Below are positions 49,072-58,256 of a stretch of DNA of 64,000 bases, piece after piece; the first letter of the stretch is position 1, and each line of letters starts with the position of its first letter. This DNA is from Thalassomonas viridans. GTDB lineage: Bacteria > Pseudomonadota > Gammaproteobacteria > Enterobacterales > Alteromonadaceae. The stretch spans positions 3,720,001 through 3,784,000 of the forward strand of contig NZ_CP059733.1 of the NCBI RefSeq assembly GCF_000948985.2, written 5' to 3'. Made by a program: the position numbers and the translations under genes. Under the pieces are notes generated by a model. The model worked only from the letters and a program-made list of their open reading frames with translations, was not told where the DNA came from and ran no database searches.

Positions 49072-50091
49072 ATGGGTAATCAACCAAAACGAATAGCCTT
49101 ACTCACCAGCGGCGGCGACGCCCCGGGTATGAATGCAGCCATCAGGGCTGTGGTACTGGCGGCCCATCATTTTCATATTGAAGTTTTAGGTTTTTTTCAC
49201 GGTTATAACGGCCTTTTGGAGAATGATCCCACTCTGCTGGACTTATCTGCAGTCAATGACATTATCCGCCTGGGGGGCACTATCCTCAAAAGTGCCCGCT
49301 GCCCACAATTTCAAACCGAAACAGGGCTAAAGCAGGCGGCTAATACCCTGGTCAAACAACATTGCGACGCGCTGATAGTGATCGGCGGTGACGGCTCTTT
49401 TGCCGGTTTACTGGCCCTGAAACAACATTGGGACGGCCAGATGATCGGCATCCCCGGCACCATAGACAACGACATCGACGGCAGCGATGCCACCATAGGT
49501 TTTTCTACCGCAGTCAATACCGCCATTAACGCCATAGACAAGATCCGTGATACCGCCAACGCCTTCGAGCGTATTTTTATCGTAGAGCTGATGGGGCGGC
49601 ACAGTGGCCATATTACCTTTAACGTCGGGGTCGCCTGCGCCGCCGAACAGGTATTGTCGTTTGAAAACTTTTCAGCCGACAACCGGGAGCAAAAACTCAA
49701 ACAACTGGCGCAAGAAATCGCTTCAGTGCAGCAAACCCGGCACAACAGCTATATTCTGGTGATCGCGGAAAACGTCTGGCCCGGCGGCGCCACCGCCCTT
49801 GCTCGCGAACTCAAGGAAACCTTTGCCATCGACAGCACCGCCTGTGTGCTCGGGCATATTCAGCGCGGCGGCTCACCCGATGCCAAAGACAGGGTGATCG
49901 CCACAAAAATGGGAGTAGCCGCCGTCCAGGCCCTGATAAATGGTGAGAACGAGGTGATGATCGCCGAACAAAACAGCCGCATGTGCTCGGTTGCCCTTAA
50001 GCAGGCAATACAGCACCAGAAGAAGATCAACCCTAACCTGGTGGCCGCCCATGAGAATATCCTGGCGGTAACGGCACAAAACCAATGCTGA
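49072..50091 (+). CDS. pfkA: ATP-dependent 6-phosphofructokinase
   Basis: 339 residues. ATP-binding LLTSGGDAPGMNAAIRA; GGDGS in IVIGGDGSFAGL marks ATP rather than pyrophosphate as donor; catalytic site GIPGTIDNDIDGSDATIGFSTA; MGRHSGHI; HIQRGGSPDAKDR. Commits carbon to the Embden-Meyerhof route. Thus both EMP and Entner-Doudoroff capacities are encoded in this window. CAGGGAG precedes the ATG. Confidence 0.96.
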   Translation: MGNQPKRIALLTSGGDAPGMNAAIRAVVLAAHHFHIEVLGFFHGYNGLLENDPTLLDLSAVNDIIRLGGTILKSARCPQFQTETGLKQAANTLVKQHCDALIVIGGDGSFAGLLALKQHWDGQMIGIPGTIDNDIDGSDATIGFSTAVNTAINAIDKIRDTANAFERIFIVELMGRHSGHITFNVGVACAAEQVLSFENFSADNREQKLKQLAQEIASVQQTRHNSYILVIAENVWPGGATALARELKETFAIDSTACVLGHIQRGGSPDAKDRVIATKMGVAAVQALINGENEVMIAEQNSRMCSVALKQAIQHQKKINPNLVAAHENILAVTAQNQC

Positions 50092-50283
50092 ACATTATCT
50101 GGCGTTACCGCCTGGCGCCGTAAGGCCAGCTTTTCACAGCAATCGCCAAGAGAGCACTTCTATGTGGAAGGACTGCGCCACGCTACGGCCTGCAACGCAA
50201 AGAGCCATTTAAATGTTCAGATTCCTGTGACTGTTAAACCTGCCCTAAAAACGGCTTAACAGAGTCTAATGTGGTATGCGCCC

Positions 50284-50658
50284 TTAATGGCGAACAAGAT
50301 ACGCCATGCCCCGGCATTTCGTATAGGTATAACAATCGGCGGTAGCCTTATGTACGATGCAGGAATCAAAAACAAGTCCGTTGCCTCCCAACTTTTGTGC
50401 CTTAACTTCCAGCTCGTCAATCAGAAAATTCTTGCCGGGCACGCTATCCCTAAAGTCCAGTTGGCAAAAATCAGTTTCTACATACCCTAATTGCGAGGCA
50501 TTTAATTCCCATACCTGATAGTTGGTATATCTCTTAACCGCAGCTTTTCGAATACCATGCTCTATTTTATTTTTGGCATAGCTTCCTATGTTTGAATTAA
50601 GCTGGGTGCCTGAACAAGCACTGAGCAGAAAAATAACAATAAATACCAGATACCTCAT
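50284..50658 (-). CDS. RcsF-like outer-membrane lipoprotein
   Basis: 124 residues from the ATG at 50658, which has AGGAGG four bases before it. Lipobox LLSAC. The mature C-terminus carries four Cys (TDFCQLDF, VFDSCIVH, ATADCYTYTKC) in the spacing of RcsF, with the matching frame KAQKLGGNGLVFDSC...CRGMAYLV. RcsF senses envelope stress and relays it to the Rcs system. No rcs genes are in this window, so a related but separate role is possible. Confidence 0.75.
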   Translation of the reverse strand: MRYLVFIVIFLLSACSGTQLNSNIGSYAKNKIEHGIRKAAVKRYTNYQVWELNASQLGYVETDFCQLDFRDSVPGKNFLIDELEVKAQKLGGNGLVFDSCIVHKATADCYTYTKCRGMAYLVRH

Positions 50659-50813
50659 GTGCCCTCCTACGTTCATGTCGTAAAACGCTGCTCCGGCTTA
50701 AATCGAAAGCCACACAAATTTTACCGGACAGTGGCGATAACAATTAATAAAAGTTATCCGGGTGACTTTGCAAGTGTTTTGCCAACGGGCGCCACTCGCA
50801 AAGTCGTCAGCGA

Positions 50814-51002
50814 TTAGATATAACCTCTGCACTTCTTATATTGGTATTCACAGTAACGTTCATTCATACCATCATCATATGCAATACAACGGTCGAACGC
50901 TTCATGGCAGGACTCAGCGCTTACGGTTACAGGCGCAGATACCGCCCCTAAACCTAAACCCAATCCTAATAACGCACTGATCATTTTTTTATTCATTTTC
51001 AT
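50814..51002 (-). CDS. Small secreted four-cysteine peptide
   Basis: 62 residues. Signal peptide MISALLGLGLGLGAVSAPVTVSA. The short mature part has four Cys as CX6C-X11-CX6C (ESCHEAFDRC, RYCEYQYKKC), a twin pattern suggesting two disulfides in a helical hairpin. AAGGA lies seven bases before the ATG. Function unknown. Confidence 0.7.
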   Translation of the reverse strand: MKMNKKMISALLGLGLGLGAVSAPVTVSAESCHEAFDRCIAYDDGMNERYCEYQYKKCRGYI

Positions 51003-51299
51003 AACTAAATCCTTAAGTTAATTATCACTCTCTTTTTTGTTAATAAAACGTAAAAACGCCGTTTAATAATACAGACAACCGTATAAAAATCAAGCAAGAA
51101 CAGGTAAATATAAGACAAATCCGGGCTTTACTGATCTGCGTCAACAAATTTACCAGCTTTTGCTTGCCCTCTGTCCAAAAACAGCTACCGGCAAATAAAC
51201 AACAAAGAGCATAAGAGTTCATTGGCTTTCTTATGCTTAATATTTGAAGTCAAGCCTACAGCAGCTTTATACCGGGCTGCCAGGCTCAAGTATAAAAAA

Positions 51300-51668
51300 C
51301 TAACCTTTTGATAACCAACAAACTTTAGATGCTAAGTGCAGCTCTTTAATGTCACCTAAAGCAAACTCGTTATCAAATGCCGCCAAGGCTATCGCCACCC
51401 ATTGAGGAAAGCGTTCGCTACAGCCCCACTCAATATTTGAACCGCAGACACTGCAAAATTTACGCAGCACATCCTCTGAAGAGTTATAAACGCTTAACTT
51501 GTCTTCTCCCTGCAGATAATCAACATCTTCTCTCCTGAAACGGGCATAGGTGGCATACGCCGCACCATGCTGTTTTTGGCACATAGTGCAATGGCAATGC
51601 GATACTTTTACGGGGTCGGCATCAATCTGAAGTTTTATTGCGCCACAGAGGCAGCTGGCTTTTTTCAT
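51300..51668 (-). CDS. GFA family (glutathione-dependent formaldehyde-activating type) protein
   Basis: 122 residues. Zinc-binding Cys clusters CLCGAI, SHCHCTMCQKQHGAAYATYA and KFCSVCGSNIEW define the family. Most members have unknown substrates. I use the ATG at 51668 (AAAGGAATAACA before it); the frame extends 12 codons further upstream without a site. Confidence 0.92.
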   Translation of the reverse strand: MKKASCLCGAIKLQIDADPVKVSHCHCTMCQKQHGAAYATYARFRREDVDYLQGEDKLSVYNSSEDVLRKFCSVCGSNIEWGCSERFPQWVAIALAAFDNEFALGDIKELHLASKVCWLSKG

Positions 51669-51742
51669 TGTTATTCCTTTGATAATGAGTAAGCCAATAT
51701 ACAACTGATTGATTCATATTGTAAATAAACGCCAGATAAAGA

Positions 51743-53929
51743 TTAAAACCTGGCCTGGAAGCTCAACTCTACCGATCTTGGCGGTGCAATACCAATTTGG
51801 CTGGGATAAAAAATATCTCCCCAGGGGGCATATTCCTCATCCAGGATGTTGCGGGCATTAACAGAGAGCCTTATGTTGTCCACTGTGTAGGCCGCGAAGG
51901 CATTAACAACAAAATAGTCTTTTAAGGTAACGGTATTTTCAAAATTTGTATGGCGCTTGCCGATATACCGCACTCCCCCGCCAAGCTCCACCTGCAGCCC
52001 GGCAATGTTATTGATGCTGAACCAGGCATTGGCTCCCCATTTAGGCACATTAGGCGGGGTATTGCCGCTGGCATCCACCCCAAAATCCGGATCCATATAA
52101 TCCTCATACTTTGCCCGGGTATAGGCAAAATTTCCTCCCACCCGGCTATTTTCCGTTAAGCGGGCAGAAGCGGCAAATTCAATCCCTTTGGCAACCTGGC
52201 TCCCGGAATTGCCGACCGTATCATGAGTAACCAGCAATAAGATATTTTCTCGTTTGGTTTTATATACCGCAGACGTTATTTCAACCTTGCCGTCTGCAGC
52301 TACTGCCTTAATCCCCAATTCGTATTGGTTGATATCGGTAAAATCAAAGTTTTCGTTGGCATTGACCAGGTAAATGTTTGAACCAACCGGATCATGGCCG
52401 ATGCTGAACTGACCGTAAACAGACATGTTATCTGTCAGCTGGTAACTGGAAGCAAGCCGGTAGGATGTCGGTTTAAAGGTTCTTTTAAAACTGTCGACGG
52501 CAATAAAATCGCCATTTTCATCGAGATTATCCCGGGTGGTATCAATAAAGTCTTTGCGCAGCCCCAGTGAAACATGCCAGTTGTCATTCAGGAACAAGGC
52601 ATTTTCAACCATAATAGCAAATTCATCTATTTTCGTGGGACTCAGCCTTTTCTCAAGCGGACCAAACAAGCCTGCCACCGGGTGATAAGGGTCAACACTG
52701 TCTCCGTCTGGAAAGCCGCGGGCCCGCTCAAAATCAGTACGGGCATAATCCAGCCCGACAGAGAGCTTATGCTCGAATTCACCAAGCAGATGTTCGACAT
52801 TGATATCGAGCTGGTTGCCATAAAATTCATGGTCGTGGAAAACGAAAAACCTGTCCCTGTCGATCAACCGGGTTTGCGGATTAAACACATAACTTTCAGC
52901 ATTTTTCCAAGCCCGATCCGCACTAAAATGAAACAGGGTGTTTTTCACCTTTACCATGCTGCTTGGCTGCCAGCTGGCAATAACTTTTGACCATAAATGT
53001 TCAGAATCCGACCTTTGATCGCCGATATTATAATTGGTAAACCTTAACTGCTGATCCAGCACCGAACCATTATCTGTCTTAATAATTCCCGAAATGGGCG
53101 CTTGGGAAAAAGAGGCCGGTACCAGCGGCGTTCCCCAATAGGCCGGTAAATCATCATCGAGATAATCAAAACTCAGCATAAAATCCAGGGATGGCGAATA
53201 TTGCCAGCGAAATGCAGCGGTGATATTTAACGAGTGGGAATCGGTATCCTCAACCCAGCCGTTTGACGTGGCCCGGTTGATATCGAAGCGGTAAGCAAAC
53301 TTCTCTCCGACAGGACCAGAACGGCCCACGCCCCATTCCGAAGTATCAAAACGGCTATAGGCGGCAAAGACTTCGGTCGCACTTTCCTGGCCGATAACCG
53401 GTTTTTTGGTGATCATATTGATGACCCCGGAAGCTGTCGGCGGCGCAAAATGCAAAGATGACGGCCCTTTTATAATTTCCACCTGCTGCAAATTAAAAGT
53501 ATTATGTGGCCGCATCGTCATTGACGCCGGCCCCAGCCTGATACCGTCACGCAATATGATCACCGAATCCCGGATAAAGCCGCGCATGGAAAAGCTCGAC
53601 GGCTCCGCCGGCGACTCCCCCGAAATCACCCCGACAAGGTGTTCGGCTGCTTCGGTAACGCTTTTCAGGCCCCTCGCACGCATGGTGCTGTTGTTGATCA
53701 CTTCCACCGACAAAGGCAGCTGCATACCGGTTAATTCAAAGGCATTGGCCGTTTTTATCGCTTGCCCCAATCCCAAATCTCGCACTGCGGCCCCGGCAAT
53801 ATCGATTTCCAGCAGGGCTTTAAGCGACAGCTCAGGCAGGAACTCATCTGGCGGCTCATGTCCGGCCACGGGGTTTAAAACGAAAAAAAACGGGAAAAAT
53901 AAAGAAACCTTTCGGGAGCAAAAGCACAT
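51743..53929 (-). CDS. TonB-dependent siderophore-type receptor
   Basis: 728 residues. Signal sequence of about 23 residues (KVSLFFPFFFVLNPVAG). Plug domain: SVEVINNSTMRARGLKSVTEAAEHLVGV, SSFSMRGFIRDSVIILRDGIRL, VEIIKGPSSLHFAPPTASGVINMITKKP. A 22-strand barrel region follows, ending in SVELSFQARF with terminal Phe. Outer-membrane uptake of a ferric siderophore or similar is likely. No Fur box was looked for successfully. The LytS/LytTR pair lies upstream on the same strand and may control it. Confidence 0.93.
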   Translation of the reverse strand: MCFCSRKVSLFFPFFFVLNPVAGHEPPDEFLPELSLKALLEIDIAGAAVRDLGLGQAIKTANAFELTGMQLPLSVEVINNSTMRARGLKSVTEAAEHLVGVISGESPAEPSSFSMRGFIRDSVIILRDGIRLGPASMTMRPHNTFNLQQVEIIKGPSSLHFAPPTASGVINMITKKPVIGQESATEVFAAYSRFDTSEWGVGRSGPVGEKFAYRFDINRATSNGWVEDTDSHSLNITAAFRWQYSPSLDFMLSFDYLDDDLPAYWGTPLVPASFSQAPISGIIKTDNGSVLDQQLRFTNYNIGDQRSDSEHLWSKVIASWQPSSMVKVKNTLFHFSADRAWKNAESYVFNPQTRLIDRDRFFVFHDHEFYGNQLDINVEHLLGEFEHKLSVGLDYARTDFERARGFPDGDSVDPYHPVAGLFGPLEKRLSPTKIDEFAIMVENALFLNDNWHVSLGLRKDFIDTTRDNLDENGDFIAVDSFKRTFKPTSYRLASSYQLTDNMSVYGQFSIGHDPVGSNIYLVNANENFDFTDINQYELGIKAVAADGKVEITSAVYKTKRENILLLVTHDTVGNSGSQVAKGIEFAASARLTENSRVGGNFAYTRAKYEDYMDPDFGVDASGNTPPNVPKWGANAWFSINNIAGLQVELGGGVRYIGKRHTNFENTVTLKDYFVVNAFAAYTVDNIRLSVNARNILDEEYAPWGDIFYPSQIGIAPPRSVELSFQARF

Positions 53930-54150
53930 AACATCCCCAGCGTATAGTCATAATAATATCCAGGTTTATTCTCTAGTATAGAGCCTATTAGCAGGAACAG
54001 AACAAGAGCAAGCCATAGCTAAGGGAGGCCGGTTTGACCAAGGTTTTTACAGAAGTGATTTTGCCGCGAAACGGCATTACCGGGATATCAACAAAAGATA
54101 TCAGACAAATATCCCGGCATGATAAAAGATTCGGCAGGAAAAAATGAAAT

Positions 54151-54987
54151 TTAACAGTTAATTGCCTGCTTTACTTTTTCTTTATAACTGCGGCTGACTT
54201 TCAGCTCTTTGCCGTTTTTCATGACCAGAAAATACTCGCCGTTTAACTGGCTGCAAAATTTTTCAATATAATTTTTATTGACCATGCTGGAGCGGTGGCT
54301 GCGGATAAAGACTTTGGGATCTAATATCTCTTCCAGCTGTTTCATGGTTTTCCGCAAAATATGGGTGCCCTCACCGGTATAAACACACATATAATCCCCG
54401 GCCGCATCTATCCATAAAATATCTTTCACCATAACCCGGGTCACTTCACCGCCGTCTTTAATAGCCAGCACATCCGTGTATTGAGTCAGGTTTTGCGCCA
54501 GACTCTGATCGTTATTGCTGGCCAGCTGCTCAAGAATTTTTTCACAATCATTACCTGTGACATCACTGACCAGACGCACCAGTTTCGATTTATGGACACT
54601 GTCCTGCTGCCCTTGCCTGTGCTGGCGGATTTTATCCACCGCCTGGCTTAACCTTGCTTCACCCACCGGCTTTAACAGATAGTCGATAGCATGTACTTCA
54701 AAGGCTTTAATGGCATATTGATCAAAAGCCGTTACAAACACCACCATAGGCATGGGCAGTCCCTGCTCGATAATTTGCTGGATCACCCCGAAGCCGTCCA
54801 GGCCCGGCATCTGAATATCAAGAAACATCAGATCCACCTCACCGCCGGCAAGGGTTTCAATGGCTTCCCGCCCGTTTTTGCACTGGGCAAGAATATTGAT
54901 ATCGTTATGGGCCTCAAGGCGCACCGCCAGGCCTTTTCTGGCGAGAGGCTCGTCATCAACGATTATGGTGGATAAAGGGGTGTTCAT
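54151..54987 (-). CDS. LytTR-family response regulator
   Basis: 278 residues. Receiver with Asp in DLMFLDIQMPGLDGFG and Lys in DYLLKPVGEARL; C-terminal LytTR DNA-binding domain (ILWIDAAGDYMCVYTGEGTHILRKTMKQLEEIL; FIRSHRSSMVNKNYIEKF; LKVSRSYKEKVK). Pairs with the kinase whose stop lies one base upstream of this start. Confidence 0.95.
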   Translation of the reverse strand: MNTPLSTIIVDDEPLARKGLAVRLEAHNDINILAQCKNGREAIETLAGGEVDLMFLDIQMPGLDGFGVIQQIIEQGLPMPMVVFVTAFDQYAIKAFEVHAIDYLLKPVGEARLSQAVDKIRQHRQGQQDSVHKSKLVRLVSDVTGNDCEKILEQLASNNDQSLAQNLTQYTDVLAIKDGGEVTRVMVKDILWIDAAGDYMCVYTGEGTHILRKTMKQLEEILDPKVFIRSHRSSMVNKNYIEKFCSQLNGEYFLVMKNGKELKVSRSYKEKVKQAINC

Positions 54988-54988
54988 A

Positions 54989-56056
54989 CTAGTGTCCTAA
55001 TTCAAACGGGATGCGGATGTTTACTTTAACACCTGACGGCTGGTTGTTGGAGACCACAAGAGAAAAATTATCGTGGTAAAGGGCCTGTAATCGCTCCCGG
55101 CTGTTAACCAGCCCCACCCCGCATTCACGGAACAAGTTGCCGTCTTTAATTTCTGCCCCCGGACCGTCATCCGCCAGCTCAATCAAGAGGTCATTGCCGA
55201 AGCGGCTGACAGAAACAGTAATACTGCCCCCCTGCTCCTGTACGGCAATGGCATGTTTAATGGCATTTTCCGCCAGGGGTTGTAAGATCATACTCGGCAC
55301 TAGAGCCTGCCGGCATTCCTCATCGATATTAAAATGCACCTGCAAACGTTCCTCAAAACGCACCTTTTCGATATCCAGATATAAGGTCAGCGCATGAATC
55401 TCACTTTGCAGCGTTACCCGCTTCATCGGATCTTTGTCCAGGGAATAACGCAAAAACTCGCTTAACTTAGTCACCATGCCGTTGGCGACCTCATTCTCTT
55501 TCACCAAAATCAGGGTGGAGATGGCATTAAGGGTATTAAACAAAAAATGGGGATTAAGCTGATAGCGCAGCATTTTCAGCTGGGCCTGGTGCGCCACGGT
55601 ATTGGCCTTAAGCACGTTCTGCCGCTCTTTTTGCAGCATCTGATAATACTTGATGCCGAAGTATAAGCCGCTCCAGCTGAGGATAATATAAAAAGCCCAG
55701 ACGCTGGATTTGGTATACAAGAGCCAGAACTCCGGCCGGTAACCGTGTTTATAGATTTCCCAGTAGTTAAAGTTTCGAACCACCTGCCATAAAACCCCGG
55801 TAGCATAGGACGCCAGGATCACCACCAGGGCGATTTTAAACGGAGATAGATTCCAGGCCCGGCGGTATACAGAGCGCAGGGGTATGGTGAACAGCCAACC
55901 GGCATAGGCATCCAGAAAGATGATGATAACAAAAATATCACGCGAGTCATGAAGCAAGGAGCCCAGATAATGTACAAAGGCGAAACCAAACCAACCTGCG
56001 CTGTGTAATAACCAGAAAAAGCGGTTATTATTTTCGACTAAATCTTTCCAATTCAC
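54989..56056 (-). CDS. LytS-type sensor histidine kinase (His_kinase family)
   Basis: 355 residues. Four N-terminal hydrophobic helices (residues 13-145), then the His_kinase domain with phospho-His in LRYQLNPHFLFNTLNAISTLI and an ATPase domain (LQPLAENAIKHAI, LADDGPGAEI, GVGLVNSRERLQALY). No extracytoplasmic sensor domain is evident, so it may sense a membrane or small-molecule signal. Forms an operon with the LytTR regulator. Confidence 0.93.
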   Translation of the reverse strand: MNWKDLVENNNRFFWLLHSAGWFGFAFVHYLGSLLHDSRDIFVIIIFLDAYAGWLFTIPLRSVYRRAWNLSPFKIALVVILASYATGVLWQVVRNFNYWEIYKHGYRPEFWLLYTKSSVWAFYIILSWSGLYFGIKYYQMLQKERQNVLKANTVAHQAQLKMLRYQLNPHFLFNTLNAISTLILVKENEVANGMVTKLSEFLRYSLDKDPMKRVTLQSEIHALTLYLDIEKVRFEERLQVHFNIDEECRQALVPSMILQPLAENAIKHAIAVQEQGGSITVSVSRFGNDLLIELADDGPGAEIKDGNLFRECGVGLVNSRERLQALYHDNFSLVVSNNQPSGVKVNIRIPFELGH

Positions 56057-56134
56057 ACAAAATAACCAATAACATGTCCTAACGATATTATGCGCTTGTT
56101 AACCAGGCGGCGCATTACCATTAATCGTAACTTC

Positions 56135-57115
56135 TCAGCAGCTTATCTCATTCTCGGGGTAAAAATCAGCAAAAAGTTCAGCAAAGCTGCCGTCAACCAG
56201 TGCCAGCTCATCTAACAGGGCAAACTGACGCTGCGCCAGGGGGGCGAACTGCTTATCGCCGGACTCCAGTTGATACACCAGATACCACAGGGCGTTAATC
56301 AAATAACAGAATGCCAGGTAAAGCCTGAGCTTGTTGCTGTATTGACCATGGTCAAGAAAAGCACCCAATTGCCTTTGCTCCAGCAGGGCCAGCATTTTCG
56401 GGTGAGGTATTTCGTTGACGGCGATCAGCATAGCCAGATCAAATTCTTTTTCTGCCAACGCGCAACATTCGAAATCAATTAACCAGGCTGCCTTTGTACG
56501 TATCTTTCGGGCACTGTTGCCTGGCTGCGTGGTTAAGAGAATATTAGAAAAGTTGATATCGCCGTGACAGGGAAACAAAGGGCCGGGGGTGATCCCGGCA
56601 GTAATAGTCCCTGTCAGGGTCTTTATCAGGCTTTGCTGCGCCCCGTTTAGCCTGCCGCCTGCCCCGTCAGAGCCGGTTAAGGCTGAGGTTAATTCCGTTA
56701 TCACCGCCACCATATCCAGTATCGGAATAGCCACATCCAGCTGATGGCAAGACGTCATTAACGCTAAGGCAAATCCAAGTTTTTCCTCTGTCGGCAAATC
56801 ACTCGCCGACAGCAATTCCCCCTCGATATAATCACATACCAGGTAACGGGCATCCTGATACAACACCCGGGGGGAAATACCGGCTTTACCTGCCGCAACA
56901 GAAAACAATCTTTCATTACGGCAAGTTTGCTCGATACTGCTATTACCGTCGGCAAACTTCTTAACAAAATAAGCCTGCCCATTATCGATTACCTTGACGC
57001 AGCTTTGGCTATAACCGGAAGTTATCGCCTGCACTTCTTCTATCGCCTTAAAACAAGGCAAGGCAATGAGTTCATCTAAACTCACCCCATTTGTGTGTAT
57101 TGCAGGTAAAGTCAT
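56135..57115 (-). CDS. APH/choline-kinase-like small-molecule kinase, probable thiamine kinase
   Basis: 326 residues. Phosphotransferase fold with the catalytic loop FPCHGDINFSNILL, metal Asp in WLIDFECCALAEKEFDLAMLI, and the N-terminal ATP lobe SGYSQSCVKVIDNGQAYFVKKF. It is the last gene of the TPP-riboswitch operon, after PnuT, where a kinase would trap imported thiamine as the phosphate. The thiamine assignment rests on this context. AT start region without a clear ribosome-binding site. Confidence 0.82.
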   Translation of the reverse strand: MTLPAIHTNGVSLDELIALPCFKAIEEVQAITSGYSQSCVKVIDNGQAYFVKKFADGNSSIEQTCRNERLFSVAAGKAGISPRVLYQDARYLVCDYIEGELLSASDLPTEEKLGFALALMTSCHQLDVAIPILDMVAVITELTSALTGSDGAGGRLNGAQQSLIKTLTGTITAGITPGPLFPCHGDINFSNILLTTQPGNSARKIRTKAAWLIDFECCALAEKEFDLAMLIAVNEIPHPKMLALLEQRQLGAFLDHGQYSNKLRLYLAFCYLINALWYLVYQLESGDKQFAPLAQRQFALLDELALVDGSFAELFADFYPENEISC

Positions 57116-57141
57116 AAAGAAAGGTGTTAATTAATACCAGG

Positions 57142-57816
57142 TTAGTTTAAGGCTAATTTACCTTCGGCGGCAAAGCTTTGTCGCCAATGGTAATAACCAT
57201 AAGCGGCAATCAAGACATACAAGCCAAACAGCACAGCGGTCGGCGTCAGATCTTTTGCCAGATATAAATAGATGGACACCAGATCAATCGCCACCCAATA
57301 CAACCAGTTCTCCAGCACTTTCTGCGCCACCATATAGGTTGCAAATACCGCAAATACCGTAGTTGCACTGTCAAGATAAGGAAAATGCGCCTGAGTATAA
57401 TTGGCCATCAAATGGCCTAGCCCAAGACTGACAACAGCTAAAACAGCAATCACCTTCAGATGCAATATTAACGGCCAGCTCTTAATCCCCTCACCGCCCT
57501 GTTCGACACCCTGTTCATCTCCCGGCTTAACATGATTAACCGGCATTTGTTTATTCTTTTGCCAGCAAAACCAGCCATAAACCGCCATCAACAAGTAATA
57601 GACCTGCAACAGAGAATCCATAAATAAATAGACATCATAAAAAATCGCGGTATAGATGGCGGTACTGATAAAGGCCGCCGGCCAACACCAGACATTGCCT
57701 TTTGCCGCCAGCACTACATAAAGCAAAGAGGTTAATACCGCAGCCAGCTCAAGCAAAGGCAGGGAAGTAAAATAGTTCACTGTTTCCATGAATACTGCTT
57801 CAGTCATTATCGTCAT
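57142..57816 (-). CDS. pnuT: PnuC-family transporter, probable thiamine transporter PnuT
   Basis: 224 residues with about seven hydrophobic helices. The PnuC signature is clear (LAAKGNVWCWPAAFISTAIYTAIFYDVYLFMDSLLQVYYLLMAVYGWFCW; WLYWVAIDLVSIYLYLAKDL). PnuC proteins import vitamins by facilitated diffusion, with a kinase trapping the substrate. TPP-riboswitch context points to thiamine (PnuT) rather than nicotinamide riboside. Its ATG overlaps the preceding stop by four bases. Confidence 0.88.
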   Translation of the reverse strand: MTIMTEAVFMETVNYFTSLPLLELAAVLTSLLYVVLAAKGNVWCWPAAFISTAIYTAIFYDVYLFMDSLLQVYYLLMAVYGWFCWQKNKQMPVNHVKPGDEQGVEQGGEGIKSWPLILHLKVIAVLAVVSLGLGHLMANYTQAHFPYLDSATTVFAVFATYMVAQKVLENWLYWVAIDLVSIYLYLAKDLTPTAVLFGLYVLIAAYGYYHWRQSFAAEGKLALN

Positions 57817-58085
57817 GCACCCTTTTCTTCAACCACGGATCTGTCACCGTTAATAAATTTACAGACAAACACAGCGGCATCAACGCTCTGATGTACCTGT
57901 TTAATTTCCGCCATCACATGGTTTACCGCCAGATCATAATCACCGAAGACCTGGGTACTCATACCATTGGTGACCACCTTAAGCCCGTCAACTCCCCGCA
58001 GGCGTTTGATAAAGGCCCAGATCTCATCTTTAAACTTAAGTTCGGCCAGGGGATACAAACTGATCTCAATTGATATTTTCATCAT
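57813..58085 (-). CDS. Thiamine-binding YkoF/MTH1187-like protein
   Basis: 90 residues, ferredoxin-like fold of the thiamine-binding family (MKISIEISLYPLAELKFKDEIWAFIKRL; LKVVTNGMSTQVFGDYDLAVNHVMAEIKQV). Cytoplasmic. YkoF homologs bind thiamine or its pyrimidine half. Coupled by ATGA overlap to pnuT. Confidence 0.85.
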   Translation of the reverse strand: MMKISIEISLYPLAELKFKDEIWAFIKRLRGVDGLKVVTNGMSTQVFGDYDLAVNHVMAEIKQVHQSVDAAVFVCKFINGDRSVVEEKGA

Positions 58086-58184
58086 TAATTTCCTTCATTG
58101 CCCTTAATAATCCAAGTTAACCATATCCAGCCAGAAACGTTTGTGCCAGTGTTTACCTTGCTTTTCACCAAAGTCTTGACATGC

Positions 58185-58215
58185 AAATGCCACTTTCTCA
58201 ATGAAAGTGGCATTT
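58185..58215 (-). other. Intercistronic hairpin in the thiamine operon
   Basis: AAATGCCACTTTC / GAAAGTGGCATTT perfect stem with a five-base loop, between the TonB receptor and the YkoF-like gene. The T run on the minus strand is short (TTT), so it could be a weak terminator or an RNA-processing site that sets different levels for the receptor and the inner-membrane genes. Confidence 0.6.
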
Positions 58216-58256
58216 TATGCGGATATACAAGTTAAGTTAATGGAATTAATTTCAGG

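Noticed and set aside
54080..54117. CCGGGATAT / ATATCCCGG inverted repeat between the LytTR gene and the TonB receptor considered as a terminator
   Set aside because: Loop of about 20 bases and no T run on either strand; too weak to call.
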